From: Sesamum alatum
Lineage: Eukaryota; Streptophyta; Magnoliopsida; Lamiales; Pedaliaceae
Reading direction: 5' to 3'
DNA length: 64,000 bases
Assembly (NCBI GenBank): GCA_034509735.1
Contig: JACGWO010000007.1
Location: 23,278,046-23,342,045 of the forward strand
Shown here: piece after piece, positions 23,757 to 36,819 of the stretch
Position numbering within the stretch: position 1 is the stretch's first letter
Layout: each line of letters opens with the position of its first letter
Notes under the pieces: generated by a model
What the model saw: the letters and a program-made list of their open reading frames with translations, nothing else
The model's database searches: none
What the model was told of the DNA's origin: nothing
Made by a program: the position numbers and the translations under genes

Positions 23757-24341
23757 GGCTACCAAAGTAAAAAGGGAGAGAGGGGCAGGGAACTAGTACC
23801 TAACATGGGCAGAAAGGAAGCTAGAATGGTTGAGGAAAACCCTAAATCTCAAAAATCTGTAGAGAAGGAAAAACTTTTAGAAAAAGTTTTAGGATAAAAG
23901 GAAGATTTGCTGAGAAAAAATGAGAAATGAGAAATGAGAAAAAGAAGATGACTTATTCTGGATCACAAAAGACATATCAGTTGACCTCCGAATATTGCCT
24001 TAAATACTCAGCAACCCAACAGTCCGCTAGCATTGAACTCGGTGTCCCTCTCTCTTTCTTGCCGCGGACGCACCAATCACGGGGCGCGTGTTTTGCTTCA
24101 CACATCTACCGCTCTCTCTTCCCTATTTTTTTCTTTTTTTTTTTTGCAATGATTACTTTGTTTCTCTCTACAGATAGGCACAAATTCCCCCAAATCTGCG
24201 TATTTTCACGCCCAGGATTCTACAACACAACAGGACTGCAACAACACAACAAGACCTTCCCTGCTCAGATAGAAACAAATTCTTCCTTGCAGGACCATTT
24301 CATCCTACTCCAACAGTCTGACAGCCGATCTCACACTCCTA
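23757..24341. other. Region between the antisense gene and the 3' LTR of Tat element 1
   Basis: It would hold the promoter and 5' leader of the antisense region. It contains A-rich GAGAAATGAGAAA repeats (about 23915-23945) and, on the minus strand, A-rich tracts. The plus-strand 170-codon frame at 23927-24439 runs through the purine tract into the LTR and has no known domain, so it is taken as chance. Confidence 0.5.
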
Positions 24342-24366
24342 GGGAAGAGGGGGGGGGGGGGAGTGA
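24342..24366 (+). other. Polypurine tract of Tat element 1
   Basis: A GGGAAGAGGGGG-type purine run ends directly before the 3' LTR (TGATGCCCC at 24367). This is the expected plus-strand primer site. Confidence 0.8.
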
Positions 24367-25144
24367 TGATGCCCCTCAAATTTTCTTCTTAAAAGCTCAA
24401 GAGCAAGGAGGTGGGCCCGGCCGAAAGCCTAACAATTAAAACCCAGTTGGCTCAAGGAGCAAGGCCTTTTAGCCCATAAGGCTACATTATCTTTACTAAC
24501 TTGGCAGACCCAAGAAGAAAGTCCATTTCAGCAAGCCCAATCAGCATACATCAAGGATTTCACGTCACACAGGTAGCTGACACGTGGGGCCATGTCATAG
24601 TAAAAGATCTCCAACAAAATCCTAAAGATCCTGGTGGAATCCGCTATTTACTTAGCAAGTAACTGATTTCTGGAAACATATGTTGACCTGGCAAGAGTGA
24701 GTAAAACAGTCATATTTCAATCAATAGTTATCTAAATCACGAATGATTTTTTCGAGAAAATAGCTTACTCTTGTAGCTTTTCCAACAGCGTGGCACTCTG
24801 CAACTTCCCTCTCAATCCGGCTTCACAATTGTCTATAAAATGACCTTTTGTCCAGTTATTTGTCAAGTAACATTCTTCTACTGTACAATTACACTCTCAC
24901 TCACTTTTTCTCTATTTTTCAGTTATTTCAAGCTTACTATACACAAATTTATCACTTCACAATCACACTATAGCATTATTCTCACTTAGATTCAATTTTT
25001 TCGTTTATCTTATGCAATAAAGAACATTATTGATTTAAGCATCAGAGTGTTAACCTTTCTTTGCAAATTACTCTCCCATTTATCTTGGGATTTTTGTGAA
25101 GATCCCTCAACTTTTGTGTTGCTGCTGGTCCTTATTACGCACCA
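24367..25144 (+). repeat. 3' LTR of Tat element 1
   Basis: It starts TGATGCCCCTCAAATTTTC, ends ACGCACCA, and is followed by the target duplicate AATAT. It aligns with 12541-13322 end to end with scattered substitutions. The shared block AAGGCCTTTTAG...CATA...GGCTACATTATC is well kept in both. Confidence 0.88.
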
Positions 25145-25475
25145 AATATACTTGATTAGTCTTATATATTGATGTATTGTATCATATAATGGGCTGTTTT
25201 TATTAAAATATGAAAAAGAAACAAAAAGCGGAACCAAACTCAAGGCTTAAACTCCCTTAAACAATCAATATACACTAATTATCAATACTTAATATGTATA
25301 ACTAATTAATAACTATTATTATAGTAGACCAATAATTACTATTAAAATATATTAATACCAACATATTGGTGGGCTCGAACCCATAATTTCAATTTCTTCA
25401 ACTAAGTTATACTATTGGAAGAAGTCATCGCTATCTTGAAAACCTTGTCCATTGGGTAGATAAGAGAGTAAAAAA
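25145..25475. other. Intergenic DNA, no gene seen
   Basis: AT-rich. A GGGCTCGAACCCATAA motif near 25371 resembles the unit of the 54 bp array at 52353. Nothing coding is seen. Confidence 0.6.
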
Positions 25476-26016
25476 TAGGGATAATTCACTCCCCTCCCCT
25501 GGGTTTGGTGTAATTACACATAAACTCCTTGTAGTTTAAAAAATTACATTTAGTACCCTTGATTTTGCTTCCATCTAACAATAAAGTCCATCTGTTAGTC
25601 AAAATTTACCGAATTTGTTGATATTAATAAAAAAAGATAATAATTCATACTTACCCCGGATTGATTTTTTACTTATTTATTGCAGGTCCAATAAAAATTT
25701 TTATGACCAAATTACACTTACATATTGTCACACGTTAGTGCATGTGAGGAGGTATATCTTTAATGTTATAAGAGTAATTTAGTTAGAAAAAATTAATTTG
25801 ACCTGCAATAAGTCAGTAATAAATCAATTGAGGGTAAATATTAATTTTCATTCAGTTTTTTTGTTCATATCAACAAATTCGGTGAATTTTGATGAACGGA
25901 ATGTCCTCTTTCATTAGACAGAAGTAAATCTCAAGGGTATTTAGATGTAATTTTCCAAACTATAAAGTTACGTATAATTACACCTGACTCAGGAGAGGGG
26001 TTTGTAATTATCCCTA
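25476..26016. mobile_element. MITE-like TIR element upstream of the kinase gene
   Basis: The left end TAGGGATAATTCACTCCCC matches the reverse complement of the right end, TAGGGATAATTACAAACCCC. Similarity continues inward for well over 100 bases (for example TTACCGAATTTGTTGATAT against a CAAAATTCACCGAATTTGTTGATAT-like arm). The ends are 375 bases from the kinase start codon. No coding potential. Confidence 0.8.
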
Positions 26017-26154
26017 AAAAATTATATGTATACATATAATAAATAATAATATAAGAAAATCATAAAATGAAAGCAGATAAAAATGTTTAAAGAAAATGGA
26101 CCGAGGAAAAATAACCAAAATCTAAAAATTATAGCTATAATTCGGAGCATTCTA

Positions 26155-26159
<5 letters not shown>

Positions 26160-26196
<37 letters not shown>
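26160..26196. repeat. (AG)n microsatellite in the kinase promoter/5' UTR
   Basis: An uninterrupted AG repeat of about 36 bases lies some 200 bases before the kinase ATG. GA/CT repeats are common in plant core promoters and 5' leaders. Confidence 0.9.
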
Positions 26197-26198
<2 letters not shown>

Positions 26199-26391
26199 AG
26201 AAAACTTCAGTAGACTTCAACACAGTCCATATCTGTAGACTTTCACTGTCCGAAGAAATCACACAATTAAATAGACAAAGGAAAAAGGGAAACAATCATA
26301 TTTTTTAGGAAAAATTTGATTCAACTGTTTTTAGGAATCGAAGTGCAAAGGCTTTCAGATTGATGGTTTCATTGACGGCTTTGTGAAGAAA

Positions 26392-29300
26392 ATGGGAAGG
26401 AATTACTCTGCGAATCCTAATGATTACAAGCTCCTGGAAGAGGTGGGATACGGTGCGAGCGCAACTGTTTACAGAGCGATCTATTTGCCTGCCAATGAAG
26501 TGGTGGCTGTCAAGTCATTGGATCTCGATCGGTGCAATAGCAATCTGGTTTGTTCAATTTCTGGTTTCCTCCATTTCTTTGTGATTTTGTTAGTTCATTT
26601 ATTTCCACATGTTATTGAGTTTATTGCATTTTCTTTTTTGTGTGAGGTGATTTTCGATCTAGTTGGAGTGTGTTTCTGATATTGCTTTGACTTTCAATGC
26701 GTGATCTTCTGTGTGCAATTTGGGATCGTGGTGTTTGGAGGAATAGCTCTGAAATTGATTAAGTCGACTTATCCGAGTTGGGTACTGTGTAGAGGGTGAA
26801 TGTTTGAAATTTGAAGTGTTGAAAATGGTGTAGGCTGGGCATAGTTAGAGAATGTCGAATTGCTCTATTTTGTTTCTTCATGATTGTAGTTGATTTCTTT
26901 TTCTGTGATTCATTTCTCGGCTGAAGTTTGCGGCTGATTTATGCAATGCTTCGGTGAGACCATGCTATGCAATGCTTTTGGATTAGTTGTCTGCGAGTGG
27001 CATTGACTGCCCTGAATTTCAATGTAAAAGATGCTGGCAACCATGAATCACTTCAGTTTGACTGCCATCACAGCGTCGGTTATTCTTGATAAGTACCATT
27101 ATAGTTAGTTAACTTAGAAAAGTTCCATGAATAAGTACCTTTATAGTGAGTTAACTTAGAAAAGTTCCACGAATAAGTACCATTTAGTGAGTTAACTTAG
27201 AAAAGTTCCATGAATAAGTACCATTATAGTGAGTTAACTTAGAAAAGTTCCATGAATAAGTTCCAGTATAGTGAGTAAAATTAGAAAAGTTTTATGAATA
27301 TCAAACTTCTGAGGGACGGCTGCTCGAGAGAGACTTGTTGTAACCTGGACCTTCTCCTGTGAAGGCTGAATCGCTTATTACCATCATTATGATGTTAACG
27401 AAGAGGTTTTGGCTACAATATAAATAATGGAGTAATTGATTTCTTAATGCTATATCTTTTCTATGTAATAATCATAGTTGTGAAGCTGTTATTGCTGAAA
27501 ATCCCTTTCTCGACATCTTGGATTGCAGCTCCACTCATAGGTTAGATCTGCAGATAACAAGTTAAAACTCTTTCTTTATACTGATTTCCAGAACTATAGA
27601 AGGAGTCTACTACTCTTTATGCTGTGTCTTGGAGGAAACAAGAATAGTTAAGTAGATAGAGAATGGTCCTTTTATGTTGTCAGTTGCACCTTCTGGCAAT
27701 CACTGAATGTCAATACCACACTTTCAGATATCAGTTGCACTGGTTGATTAAAATATCAAAGCTTCACAGCTTGTCATCATTGGGTAAAGTGAAATAAAAA
27801 GTCGGAACTGTGGATTTCTTGTACTGTACTCTGTCCAGATTTCGAGGTACTTTTTGAGTGCCTAATATCCTAGTGCAAATGTCATCTAAAGCACTTACCT
27901 GTGCACTAGTTTGATTTATAGCATGGATACCCAAAAGTTGGACTGTTTTGGTTTCCTACTCTGTGCCGGCACATGTTGGACAGTTTGTGATAATGTGTCT
28001 GACACATTTCCTAGATAATCCAAGATTCAGACAAAGAAAGAAAAAGATACCCAGTGTCAGCTTTCCTGGGACACTTCTGGAGACATAAGTTTTGGCGGTA
28101 GCAAACATGGTGGTGTCGTGATGGACTTTTGAAAGGTTTTAAGCAATTGAAGGTTTGATACAGGACAGAGCTCTAAAACTTGGTAAAGCAAGTAACCTTT
28201 CCTGCAGTCAAGGATGATAAGAGGCTAATATATAGAATGGCTACTGTAAGCTATAGAATCGGTAGATTCTCTACTAAGAGACAGGTGACTGCAATAAGAG
28301 TGGAGATCGTTCAGTAGTATTCAGGAGAAGATCACCAAACATCAAAACAGTGAGATCGATCCAGTGGGTGGAGAAGACAGAGTGCTAGATCATGGTGTAC
28401 TGCAAGAAGGTAACAAGATGATGAAATGATAGAATGAAGAAAGAACGTAGAGATTAAGGCAGAAAACTTGGACTGTGTCATGGGCCAGTAAAGTGAAAAC
28501 TACTAAACTAGGGTTGGGGTATTCAGGAATTGGCCTTTGCAATATCTTTTCTTGTTGTCCACTTCTGTTGTACTGTATTTTGTGGTTTCATTTTCTGGCA
28601 GAAAGCATGTGGCTTCATTGTTTAACTTGAGCTAATTCATATGCATATACACGCATGCATGTCTTAGTTGTATCATATCCCATAGTATTTGAAAAATTGT
28701 TGTATCTGTTGTCTGTATTATATGGTATCCATGACCTTGCAACATTGCTTATATCTCTCTGATGTTAAACTTAAGATTTGTCAAGACCTGTACCTTCAAG
28801 ATGAGTCTTTGGGTCTTACCTATAGTTTACCGTGGTTCCTTCATTGGCCTTCATCAGTATAAAAGAAATTTTTTGGACTATACAATGACATTGACATTCT
28901 AGTCAAGATATTTTGGGGACAGGATCATCAGAATCAAGCCAAGTTGTACAACTTTGTTAGGTGCCGGTTGTTGTATTAAATTTTAATCCTGAAGTATATA
29001 AATGAGAATTTATCCTTAAGTCTAATTTACTCATCAGACTTTTACCCTTTCTAGGACAGCTATAAGTAGTTTACGTTTCTAAGATGTGTTAATATGAGTT
29101 CCAAGGTGAACCTTGTCTAACATCTAAATCTTCTATTGTTCATGTGCTACTTGTCTTGCATGAGGTCGGTAGTTCAGGAAAGTGACCTAATGAAACAATA
29201 TACAATTTCAGCTTAGGTCCTTCTTGGAAATGTAGAATTGTCTACATCAATTAGCTTGCTGTTTTTGAGGTTTATTGCACACTTGGAGTTTATTACCAGC

Positions 29301-32300
29301 AATAAGAGCTTTCAACTATGTTTTATCCTTAATTATCTAGGTTGGCTCACGAATCATATAAGTGATCTTTGATGTTTGCGTCTGGAAGTTCTTTTATATC
29401 ACCAGTCATGCAGATTGCGATGACCCCAAAACATGCACCTTCTATGAACTCGTACTATTTGGAGTAGCACAATTGTTACCCCTTAGAACTTTTGTTTGCC
29501 AAAAAGAAGACTCCAGTTAGTTTATTGTAGTTTTCTTTCACCTCGGCAGTCGGCTTAATGTTGCTAATTGGTGGTATGGTAGTAAGTTGAATGCTACTTT
29601 GCCACCTGCAGTATTATTATTGAGCACTTGACCTGAAAAATACAGAGCTGCTATGCGCAATATCCCAATTTATGGAATAGAGCTGTGGCCTGTGGTTCCG
29701 ATAAAATAAGTGAATGTGACTAGGCTGGCTTTTCGTCGAATAACTGTACCTTTGTTTGCAGGATGATATCCGCAGGGAAGCTCAAACAATGAGCTTAATC
29801 AATCATCCCAATGTCATAAAAGCATTTTGTTCATTTGTTGTTGACCGCAATCTCTGGGTGGTAATGCCTTTTATGGCCGAGGGTTCTTGCCTACATCTCA
29901 TGAAGATAGCATATCCAGAAGGATTTGAAGAATCTGCCATTGGGTCTATCTTAAAAGAAACTTTAAAAGCTTTGGAGTACCTTCATAAACATGGGCATAT
30001 CCATCGTGATGTTAAGGTTAGTCAAATCAGCATTTTTTAACTTATTCTGAACATATTTCTAGATTTGACATTTTTGCAGTGCCTACATTAAGTCAAATGC
30101 TTCACCTTTTGTTTAACATTTCCTTTTTCAGGCAGGAAATATATTAATGGATAGTGATGGTGATGTGAAGCTTGCTGACTTTGGTGTTTCAGCTTGCATG
30201 TTTGACAGAGGTGATAGACAGCGTTCAAGGAATACTTTCGTAGGAACTCCGTGCTGGTACATTTGTTGTTTCCATCTCTCTACCATATATATGCGTGTCT
30301 GTGTAATTTTTCAATGGAGATTGTTTCTGGTGATACTAATTGTGATTATGTGTTTAATTTTGTCTCGTTAACAGGATGGCGCCAGAAGTATTGCAGCCAG
30401 GAACTGGATATGATTTCAAGTGGGTTTTAATCCATATTTTCCTACTGTGTTGTGCTTTTGTGTTAAGTTATGCATCCATTATCTTGGATAAGCATGTCAA
30501 AGGTGTTTCTACGTGTATGCACGATGAAGTTAATAATAATCCTCTTTGATTGTATAATGGGTATTCAGACGTAACATCTCCTAGAGGCATAATAGGATGT
30601 CATTGTTTAGTCCTGTCGTATAGATTTAACTGTATGTGCTGTGTGCTCAGAAATTTTTAGTTCAGTAACTTCTTATTGTGCATTGATGCCACAGCAACTT
30701 GAGCCCCTCTTGCTAATGTTCCATCATAATTTATAGAATTAATAGAGGTTCACTGTATTTGGTGCATAACTTGTAGCACTTTAATCGAGTTTTCAGGGCT
30801 GACATTTGGTCATTTGGAATAACTGCACTGGAGTTGGCTCATGGACATGCACCATTTTCAAAATATCCTCCAATGAAGGTATACATATCTACTTAAGACC
30901 TTCATTGTATTTGTGGAGGCTAATTTAGAGTAATAGTTTCCTTCCCCCTTTCAATAGGTTCTGCTGATGACCATACAAAATGCCCCTCCTGGACTTGATT
31001 ATGACCGTGATAAAAGGTTCTCTAAGGTATTCAGATATTCTCATGTGCAGATGTTTGTCTAAACACCTTACGTGCGCTTTGTAGGTTATTTTACCAGTCT
31101 GTTATTAACCAATCATCGGTTTCAAACAGTCTTTTAAAGAAATGGTTGCAATGTGCTTGGTCAAAGATCAAACAAAGAGACCAACTGCAGAGAAGCTGTT
31201 AAAACATTCCTTCTTCAAAAATGCCAAGCCTCCTGAACTTTCTGTGAAAAAGTTATTTGCGGACCTGCCACCATTATGGAAGCGTGTGAAAGATCTCCAG
31301 GTATATCATGATGATGCTAATTAGTTGGTTCTGAACTCATATTTTCTTAATTTTTGGTCTAAGTTGTTGCAAATTGGATGCAGCTCAAAGATGCTGCACA
31401 GCTTGCTTTGAAAAGAATGCCTTCAGCAGAACAAGAAGCTATATCTCAGGTTTGAAACATCACTTTTGTCTTTTCCCTCTTTTAAGGTGGCCTAGCACTT
31501 TTTACTTTTCACTTTTCACATGGGGTTCAGTGTCCTGGATTATTTGTCTTGTATAAAACAAATTTGTGATATTTGATTATTCTCTCTGCAAATGAGTTTC
31601 TGTTAATGTTCATTTACATTGTTTATTGGCATAAATCCCTGGTAGCTTGGACATTTTCTTTTATTGGTGATAAGGATTATGGGAATGAGATAGTTTATAG
31701 TTGGGAATGAGAAGTACTATGGAGTGGGTATTTGCCATCGGCTACAACTTAACCCCTTTGCCAGTTAGGAGCCAGATTCAGCTAAATTGCTTGTATACAG
31801 TACTATTATCCTCTTATTATCATCTGCCAGAATTTTAAAGATTCCCTTTGCTTGTCTATGCTGTGATCAATCAACAATGCAATCACCTAACTACTCTTGG
31901 GTTCTTCTTAACCTTTGGGGCTGAACCAGTTGCTAAGTATGGGTTTCTCTCCTCTTGTTTTTGAGTTAATGAAATCAACTGATCATTTAGTGTATGGAAA
32001 ATAAACAGTCTGCTGTACATTTTGTTTCCAGCAGTTAAACATTTAGTTAGCAAATCTCAAGAACTAGTTCCTCTGTGCGTGTGTCCGTGCTTTTTTGTCT
32101 TTCCATCAATTCATAAGTTTTTCTTGTCTCTTTCAGAGTGAGTACCAGCGAGGAGTAAGTGCATGGAACTTTGATGTTGAGGATTTGAAACTCCAAGCAT
32201 CTTTGGTATGTGCATGGCAGAAGTTTCTTTTCATGTTCAGCAATCAACGTTGAATTACCATAAGCATTATTCATATGGACTGTTTTATTCTTGGCAGCTG

Positions 32301-35300
32301 CACGACGAGGATGAAATACAAGAAATCAAGGAAGAAGAAGACAATCTAAAATTTTATATGAACCAAAAGGTCATTGACATATTTCTTTTTTTTTTTTTTT
32401 TTTCGTTGTGCATAACCAATCCATTATTATGGAGCTCCTTGTCTATTTTCTGTATCTATTTTAATGCTTTATGGACCTGTTAGAGGTGTAAATTATAAAT
32501 TTTCGCTTGTTTGTTCATAGATTGCATCAAGTTCTGTGGTGAAAACAGTAACGACAAGCAATAATATTGACAGGTGATTATACAAGTTCTACTCCATTAT
32601 GTGAATCCCATATTCTACTTAATTTAGATCCTAAACCTTATGAGAATTTAATTATGATCTGGTAGATATGAATCCTTTCAGCTAATATAAGTAACTGTGT
32701 TATTTTTTAATTTATTATTGTTATTACTATTAATATTTGGTGACATGGTCTTGATGCACGACGAACATGCATCGTTCTGCGTTTTCAGTCAAGCACATTT
32801 CTGAACAAGTTTTACTCTTTGCCTCCTTGTCTCCAGAGAAAAAACAAATGGTAATGAGGAGCCTGTAGCTGAGAGTCGAACAAAGAAGGAAAAGGTTTCT
32901 GCAAGTGATTTAACAGAGTCAGACAATCAGGGAAAAAATGGACTCAAGAAGAGCGCATCAAAAGCTGAGCTGCCACCTCCGGTGCAAGAGAAAGATGTGG
33001 CACAAGCCAAGACTAGAAATCAGACAGGCAGACCTCGTCAAACTCAAAGTGGACCGCTCATGCCCGGTACTGTGCTAAGTCATTCGCTGTCAGAAAGAAC
33101 GCGCAACTTAGAAAGGTTTTATATTTTATTGATTGCTTCAGCTGTCCTCTATATTCTTGTTATGCTTAAACTTAAGAATATGTAATTTAAGCTTGAACAA
33201 GGATTCTTCTTAGTCCATTAAGAAGCTGATAATGTCTTAGCTGGAGTCTTTGGGTGCATAATCTGGTAGCTTGACAGCAGAATTATAATACTGCCAAGCC
33301 TGTTGCTCTTGTTTCCTTTAGTGCTGATGCTCTTAACAAGACCTTGATACCCGATTGCCTGATCCTAATATGCATGCAATTGTTTTCTACTGCAAGTTAC
33401 AGTCCTAATTTTAGCTCTGGAGTGGATAGTTTGGTGCCAGTGGAAAATTGGGCAAGTCCCCAGTAGTCTTGATGTTGCTCCCGACAGTTTAACTATTTTC
33501 ATTATTTAAAAACCAAATACAATACCCTCCAAATAGGCTTGTTTATATGCCAATACCGATTTTCTCCAGTCAAGTTTCATACCACTGCTTTTAATGATGA
33601 GTTTCTTATCTTATGCTCCAAAAGATAATACTACACCATTTTCGTTGCATTCAACTATTTACTCAGAGCTAAAAGGCATTTATATTTTTGGAATAAAAAG
33701 ATGCTTTTTTTGGTGGGTGGGCATCAATTTCATCTTCACCTTGTTGAGCTATAATTTTAGCACAGACCACAGAGATTTGGAAAATTCATAGGTTGCTGTA
33801 ATTCAGATTCTTAAGGGAGCACATGTCTATTTTCTCGTCCTTTGTAATTTTTCGCACTACAAAGAGCATGAGGGAAAGAAGTTTAAATCTGGAATTAGGA
33901 GTGAGTAATTTATTAACTCTTGATTATCTATACATGATCCCACAAAAGGTGAGCGAAGTTTATCTTAACATTCTTTTCCACTGAGTTGCAAAATCTGTGT
34001 TATGTTTATGTGGTCAGTTACAAGCTTGTGCACATTAGCAGGAGAGTTCATCTACCTTTTTAATTTCATTGGGAAATAAAAATCTGATCATCAGGTGTGA
34101 GATTGACAACCACCAAGTGGTCGAGAAGGCTCAGCAAGTACGAAGAGCTCCCAGTTTTAGTGGTCCTCTAAACCTTCCTAACCGAGCTTCAGCAAACAGT
34201 TTATCAGCTCCAATCAAATCTTCTGGAGGTAATTATTTTAATATGAGATTGTGAGTTGTCATGCAATCAGTAAACTACAACTTTGCATGGAGAAAATTTT
34301 CGGAAGCACTTAACATGTCTTATCCTTATTTTCAAGGTTTTAAAGATTCCCTGGAGGACAAATCAAAAACAAATTTGGTTCAAATAAAAGGGCGGTTCTC
34401 TGTAACATCAGAAAATGTAGATCTTGTAAAGGTACAGCCACATTGTTATAGTACTTCGTTCATATTAAGAAATGTTGCTAACTTAAATATAATGACTAGG
34501 ATATTCCATTATCTACAGTTTCTCGACGAAATTCTCAGGTATGTAGGAATGTGTTATCTTGACTGGATAACCAAGATGATGAGCATTTTTAATTCTATAT
34601 TCACTTCTTTTTAATTTTGTTCTCAGGGATCACCACTAAGGAAGTCTGCTAGTGTAGGAAACTGGATATTTGACTCTAAGCAAATGGTTTGTATGCTACT
34701 CTTTGTATCGATTGACATTTAATCTAGTAACTAAGCGTAACTGTTAAATCCCCTTCATTTCTCTAAGCCCTGTGCTTCCAAGTGCATTTCTTGCTTTTCC
34801 TCTAGTCATATAGTTCTTGGTTTTCAGCCCCACAGTCAGCCACCAAAGGAAATTGGCAACAGTAATGTGCCTGCTTCAGTTCTCATGCCTCATCTTCAGA
34901 ATCTCTTCCAACAAACATCAATTCAACAAGTAAGTGTTTCTAAAGTTCGTGCACATCCAGCAAGAGTTTATACTTGTGCTGTTTCATTATGCATTAATTC
35001 AGAAAGTTTAACAGGTCAGTCTCTGTCTCTCTTTTATCTTGTTCTCATTTCCTGCCACATCACCTACAGGATCTTATCATGAATTTGTTGAGTAGCTTGC
35101 AAACAGTGGAGCTAGAAAATGGTGCGTTGAAAACTTGATGGCCGATATGTTTATGCATTAACTAAAGGATTGTGGATGTGCTTAACTGAAGTTTGTATTT
35201 CTTGTAGCTCCTCAAAACGGAAAACTGCCTCCTTTACCTCGTGGTTCAGAAAATAATGGCAGTGTAAGCACACTTCAGACTTCCCTCATTGAGTTGTTCA

Positions 35301-36819
35301 ATGTGGTGCCTTTTTTATGTTCTCTTAAAAAGACTAGTGAAGAAGGAAAGCTTTAGCTTCAAGGACATCATTTATAATCCAAACTTTTGTCACACATAGT
35401 TATGTCTTTGAGTTAATCAAATTATGCGCTTAATTATGTTTATACCAAATTCTAAATTGCTTACATTGGATTTATGGTGGGTATCAAATTGTCCACAAGG
35501 AACTGTAACCTCCTGTGCCTTAATCTGCATTATACACAATGTTCATTACACAAGTATGATAAGAGTGGATGGGTACATGTTTTGCATTTGGCCAAAAATC
35601 TTTTTATTATGCTTGAACTGGAGGATTCATATGCCACATCCGTGTTTGAATGCGGAGTTGTGCCTTGAAGACCTGAGCCCTGATAGAAGAATTTACTTAA
35701 TGCATAGTGGGGAGTCTATTTGCGTACTTCTTTTGTGCTGCATGTTCCCTGTAATTTTGATTTTGACTTGTGAATTCGCGTCTTGTACATGCCTTGTATT
35801 ACTGCTTCCATCATCTGTCTTGGCTACAGTTCTGAAGTGACCTTGAAGTTTTATTCTTTTAATATTTTATTCATACAAGGGTGCTAGATAGCCAAGTGGT
35901 ATGTTTTGGCCATTTCACAAGCTTCAGCTATCTGAATACTCGATCTGAGTTTGAGCCCGGATACGTGTATCTTTACTGTTAGTCTAGAACTAGTATCTTC
36001 TTTTAGATCTAGCATTCTATGAGAATCTCTGGCTTGAGATTCTTTTTGCAATTCCCTAATATCTCATGCTGGACTAATTGTGGCCTAGATCAAGCCTTTG
36101 CATTCTACTACTGCTCAATCTTCAGCTCAGAAGTTGCCAGGCTTTGGAGTGTCTTGGCTTGTTTGCATCCATGATTTTGAGATTCTGATAATACTTATGC
36201 TCTCAGTCTTGGACTTAGATTCAACACCATTATCAATATTTCTGGATAGCTTTATGATATTCAATACTTTGTTCATGACAGGCTGAATTAATTGTTTCTG
36301 AAAGGGAAAGAATGCTGCTTATGAAGATCTCTGAACTTCAAGCAAGGTGTGTCTCTTGGAACTCGACTAAAAAAAATTGGAGAAATATTTAACTCAACGA
36401 GCATATTACCTTCTCCTGTTATCTTTTTCCGTTTCCTATTTCATTCTAGTTCCAATAGAAGCTCAACTCTCTTTCTCACCACCTGCAGGATGAATAGCTT
36501 GACCGATGAATTAACTGCCGAAAAACTAAAGTACATGCAAGTGAGTTACCTGTCGGCATTTGTACAATGTGATTGTACTCCTTGTTTTCATTCTTGATAT
36601 CACATGATCAGCTTCAGTTTTGTGTCGCTATACGCTTTTCAAAAATCTTGATGCTAATTATGGAATGCTGAAACATCAGACTTCTCTGCTACAGCCTATG
36701 CCCCTCACGGTTTTTCCTGTTTAACGTCGTCGTTTTTCTACTGCTGGCAGTTGCAACAACGGCTAAATGCTGTTTCTGCTTGTGAAGAGGATGGAGACAG
36801 AAGAGAAGGAGATTCATGA
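26392..36819 (+). CDS. STE20/Fray/OSR1-like serine/threonine protein kinase, 22 exons
   Basis: The joined exons give 721 codons with every phase consistent and GT-AG introns. Exons: 26392-26547, 29762-30016, 30132-30256, 30375-30419, 30797-30878, 30958-31026, 31130-31300, 31384-31449, 32137-32205, 32298-32369, 32521-32573, 32837-33115, 34095-34228, 34337-34431, 34500-34538, 34627-34686, 34828-34929, 35070-35121, 35208-35263, 36282-36346, 36489-36540, 36751-36819. The kinase domain covers residues about 12-273: glycine loop GYGASATVY (19-27), Lys41, Glu58, HRD 133-135, DFG 153-155, activation segment with T-F-V-G-T-P-C-W (172-179) and APE 181-183. All catalytic residues are present. A Ser/Thr/Lys-rich linker and a C-terminal coiled coil (about residues 658-710) follow. 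The family is plant GCK-VI/Fray-type; the guard-cell kinase BLUS1 is a relative. It phosphorylates proteins; the substrate is unknown here. An in-frame GTG at 26383 is not the start. Intron 1 is 3.2 kb. Confidence 0.93.
27090..27300. repeat. Five-unit ~42 bp tandem array in kinase intron 1
   Basis: Units of the type AATAAGTACCATTATAGTGAG plus TTAACTTAGAAAAGTTCCATG start at about 27091, 27133, 27175, 27216 and 27258. Units 2-4 are nearly identical and the last is diverged. It is non-coding. Confidence 0.88.

Larger units (their letters stand above)
12541..25144 (+). mobile_element. Ty3/gypsy Tat-lineage retrotransposon 1 (decayed)
   Basis: Two LTRs of about 780 bp flank a gag-pol region ordered gag, protease, RT, RNase H, a second archaeal-type RNase H, integrase. 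A 3' region follows with a tandem array, an antisense coding region and a purine tract. The duplicate AATAT occurs at 12536-12540 and 25145-25149. The extra RNase H after the normal one and the long 3' region place it in the Tat group. After removing the nested solo LTR it is about 10.6 kb. Numerous stops, frameshifts and a local duplication in RT show that it is dead. A solo LTR of the same family lies at 55787-56558. Confidence 0.9.

Noticed and set aside
23927..24439. 170-codon plus-strand frame at the end of Tat element 1
   Set aside because: It runs through the polypurine tract into the 3' LTR, has no recognised domain and lies opposite the leader of the antisense region.
35424..35840. 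138-codon frame inside the kinase gene
   Set aside because: It lies wholly in the intron between exons 35208-35263 and 36282-36346, which join in phase; no domain is seen.
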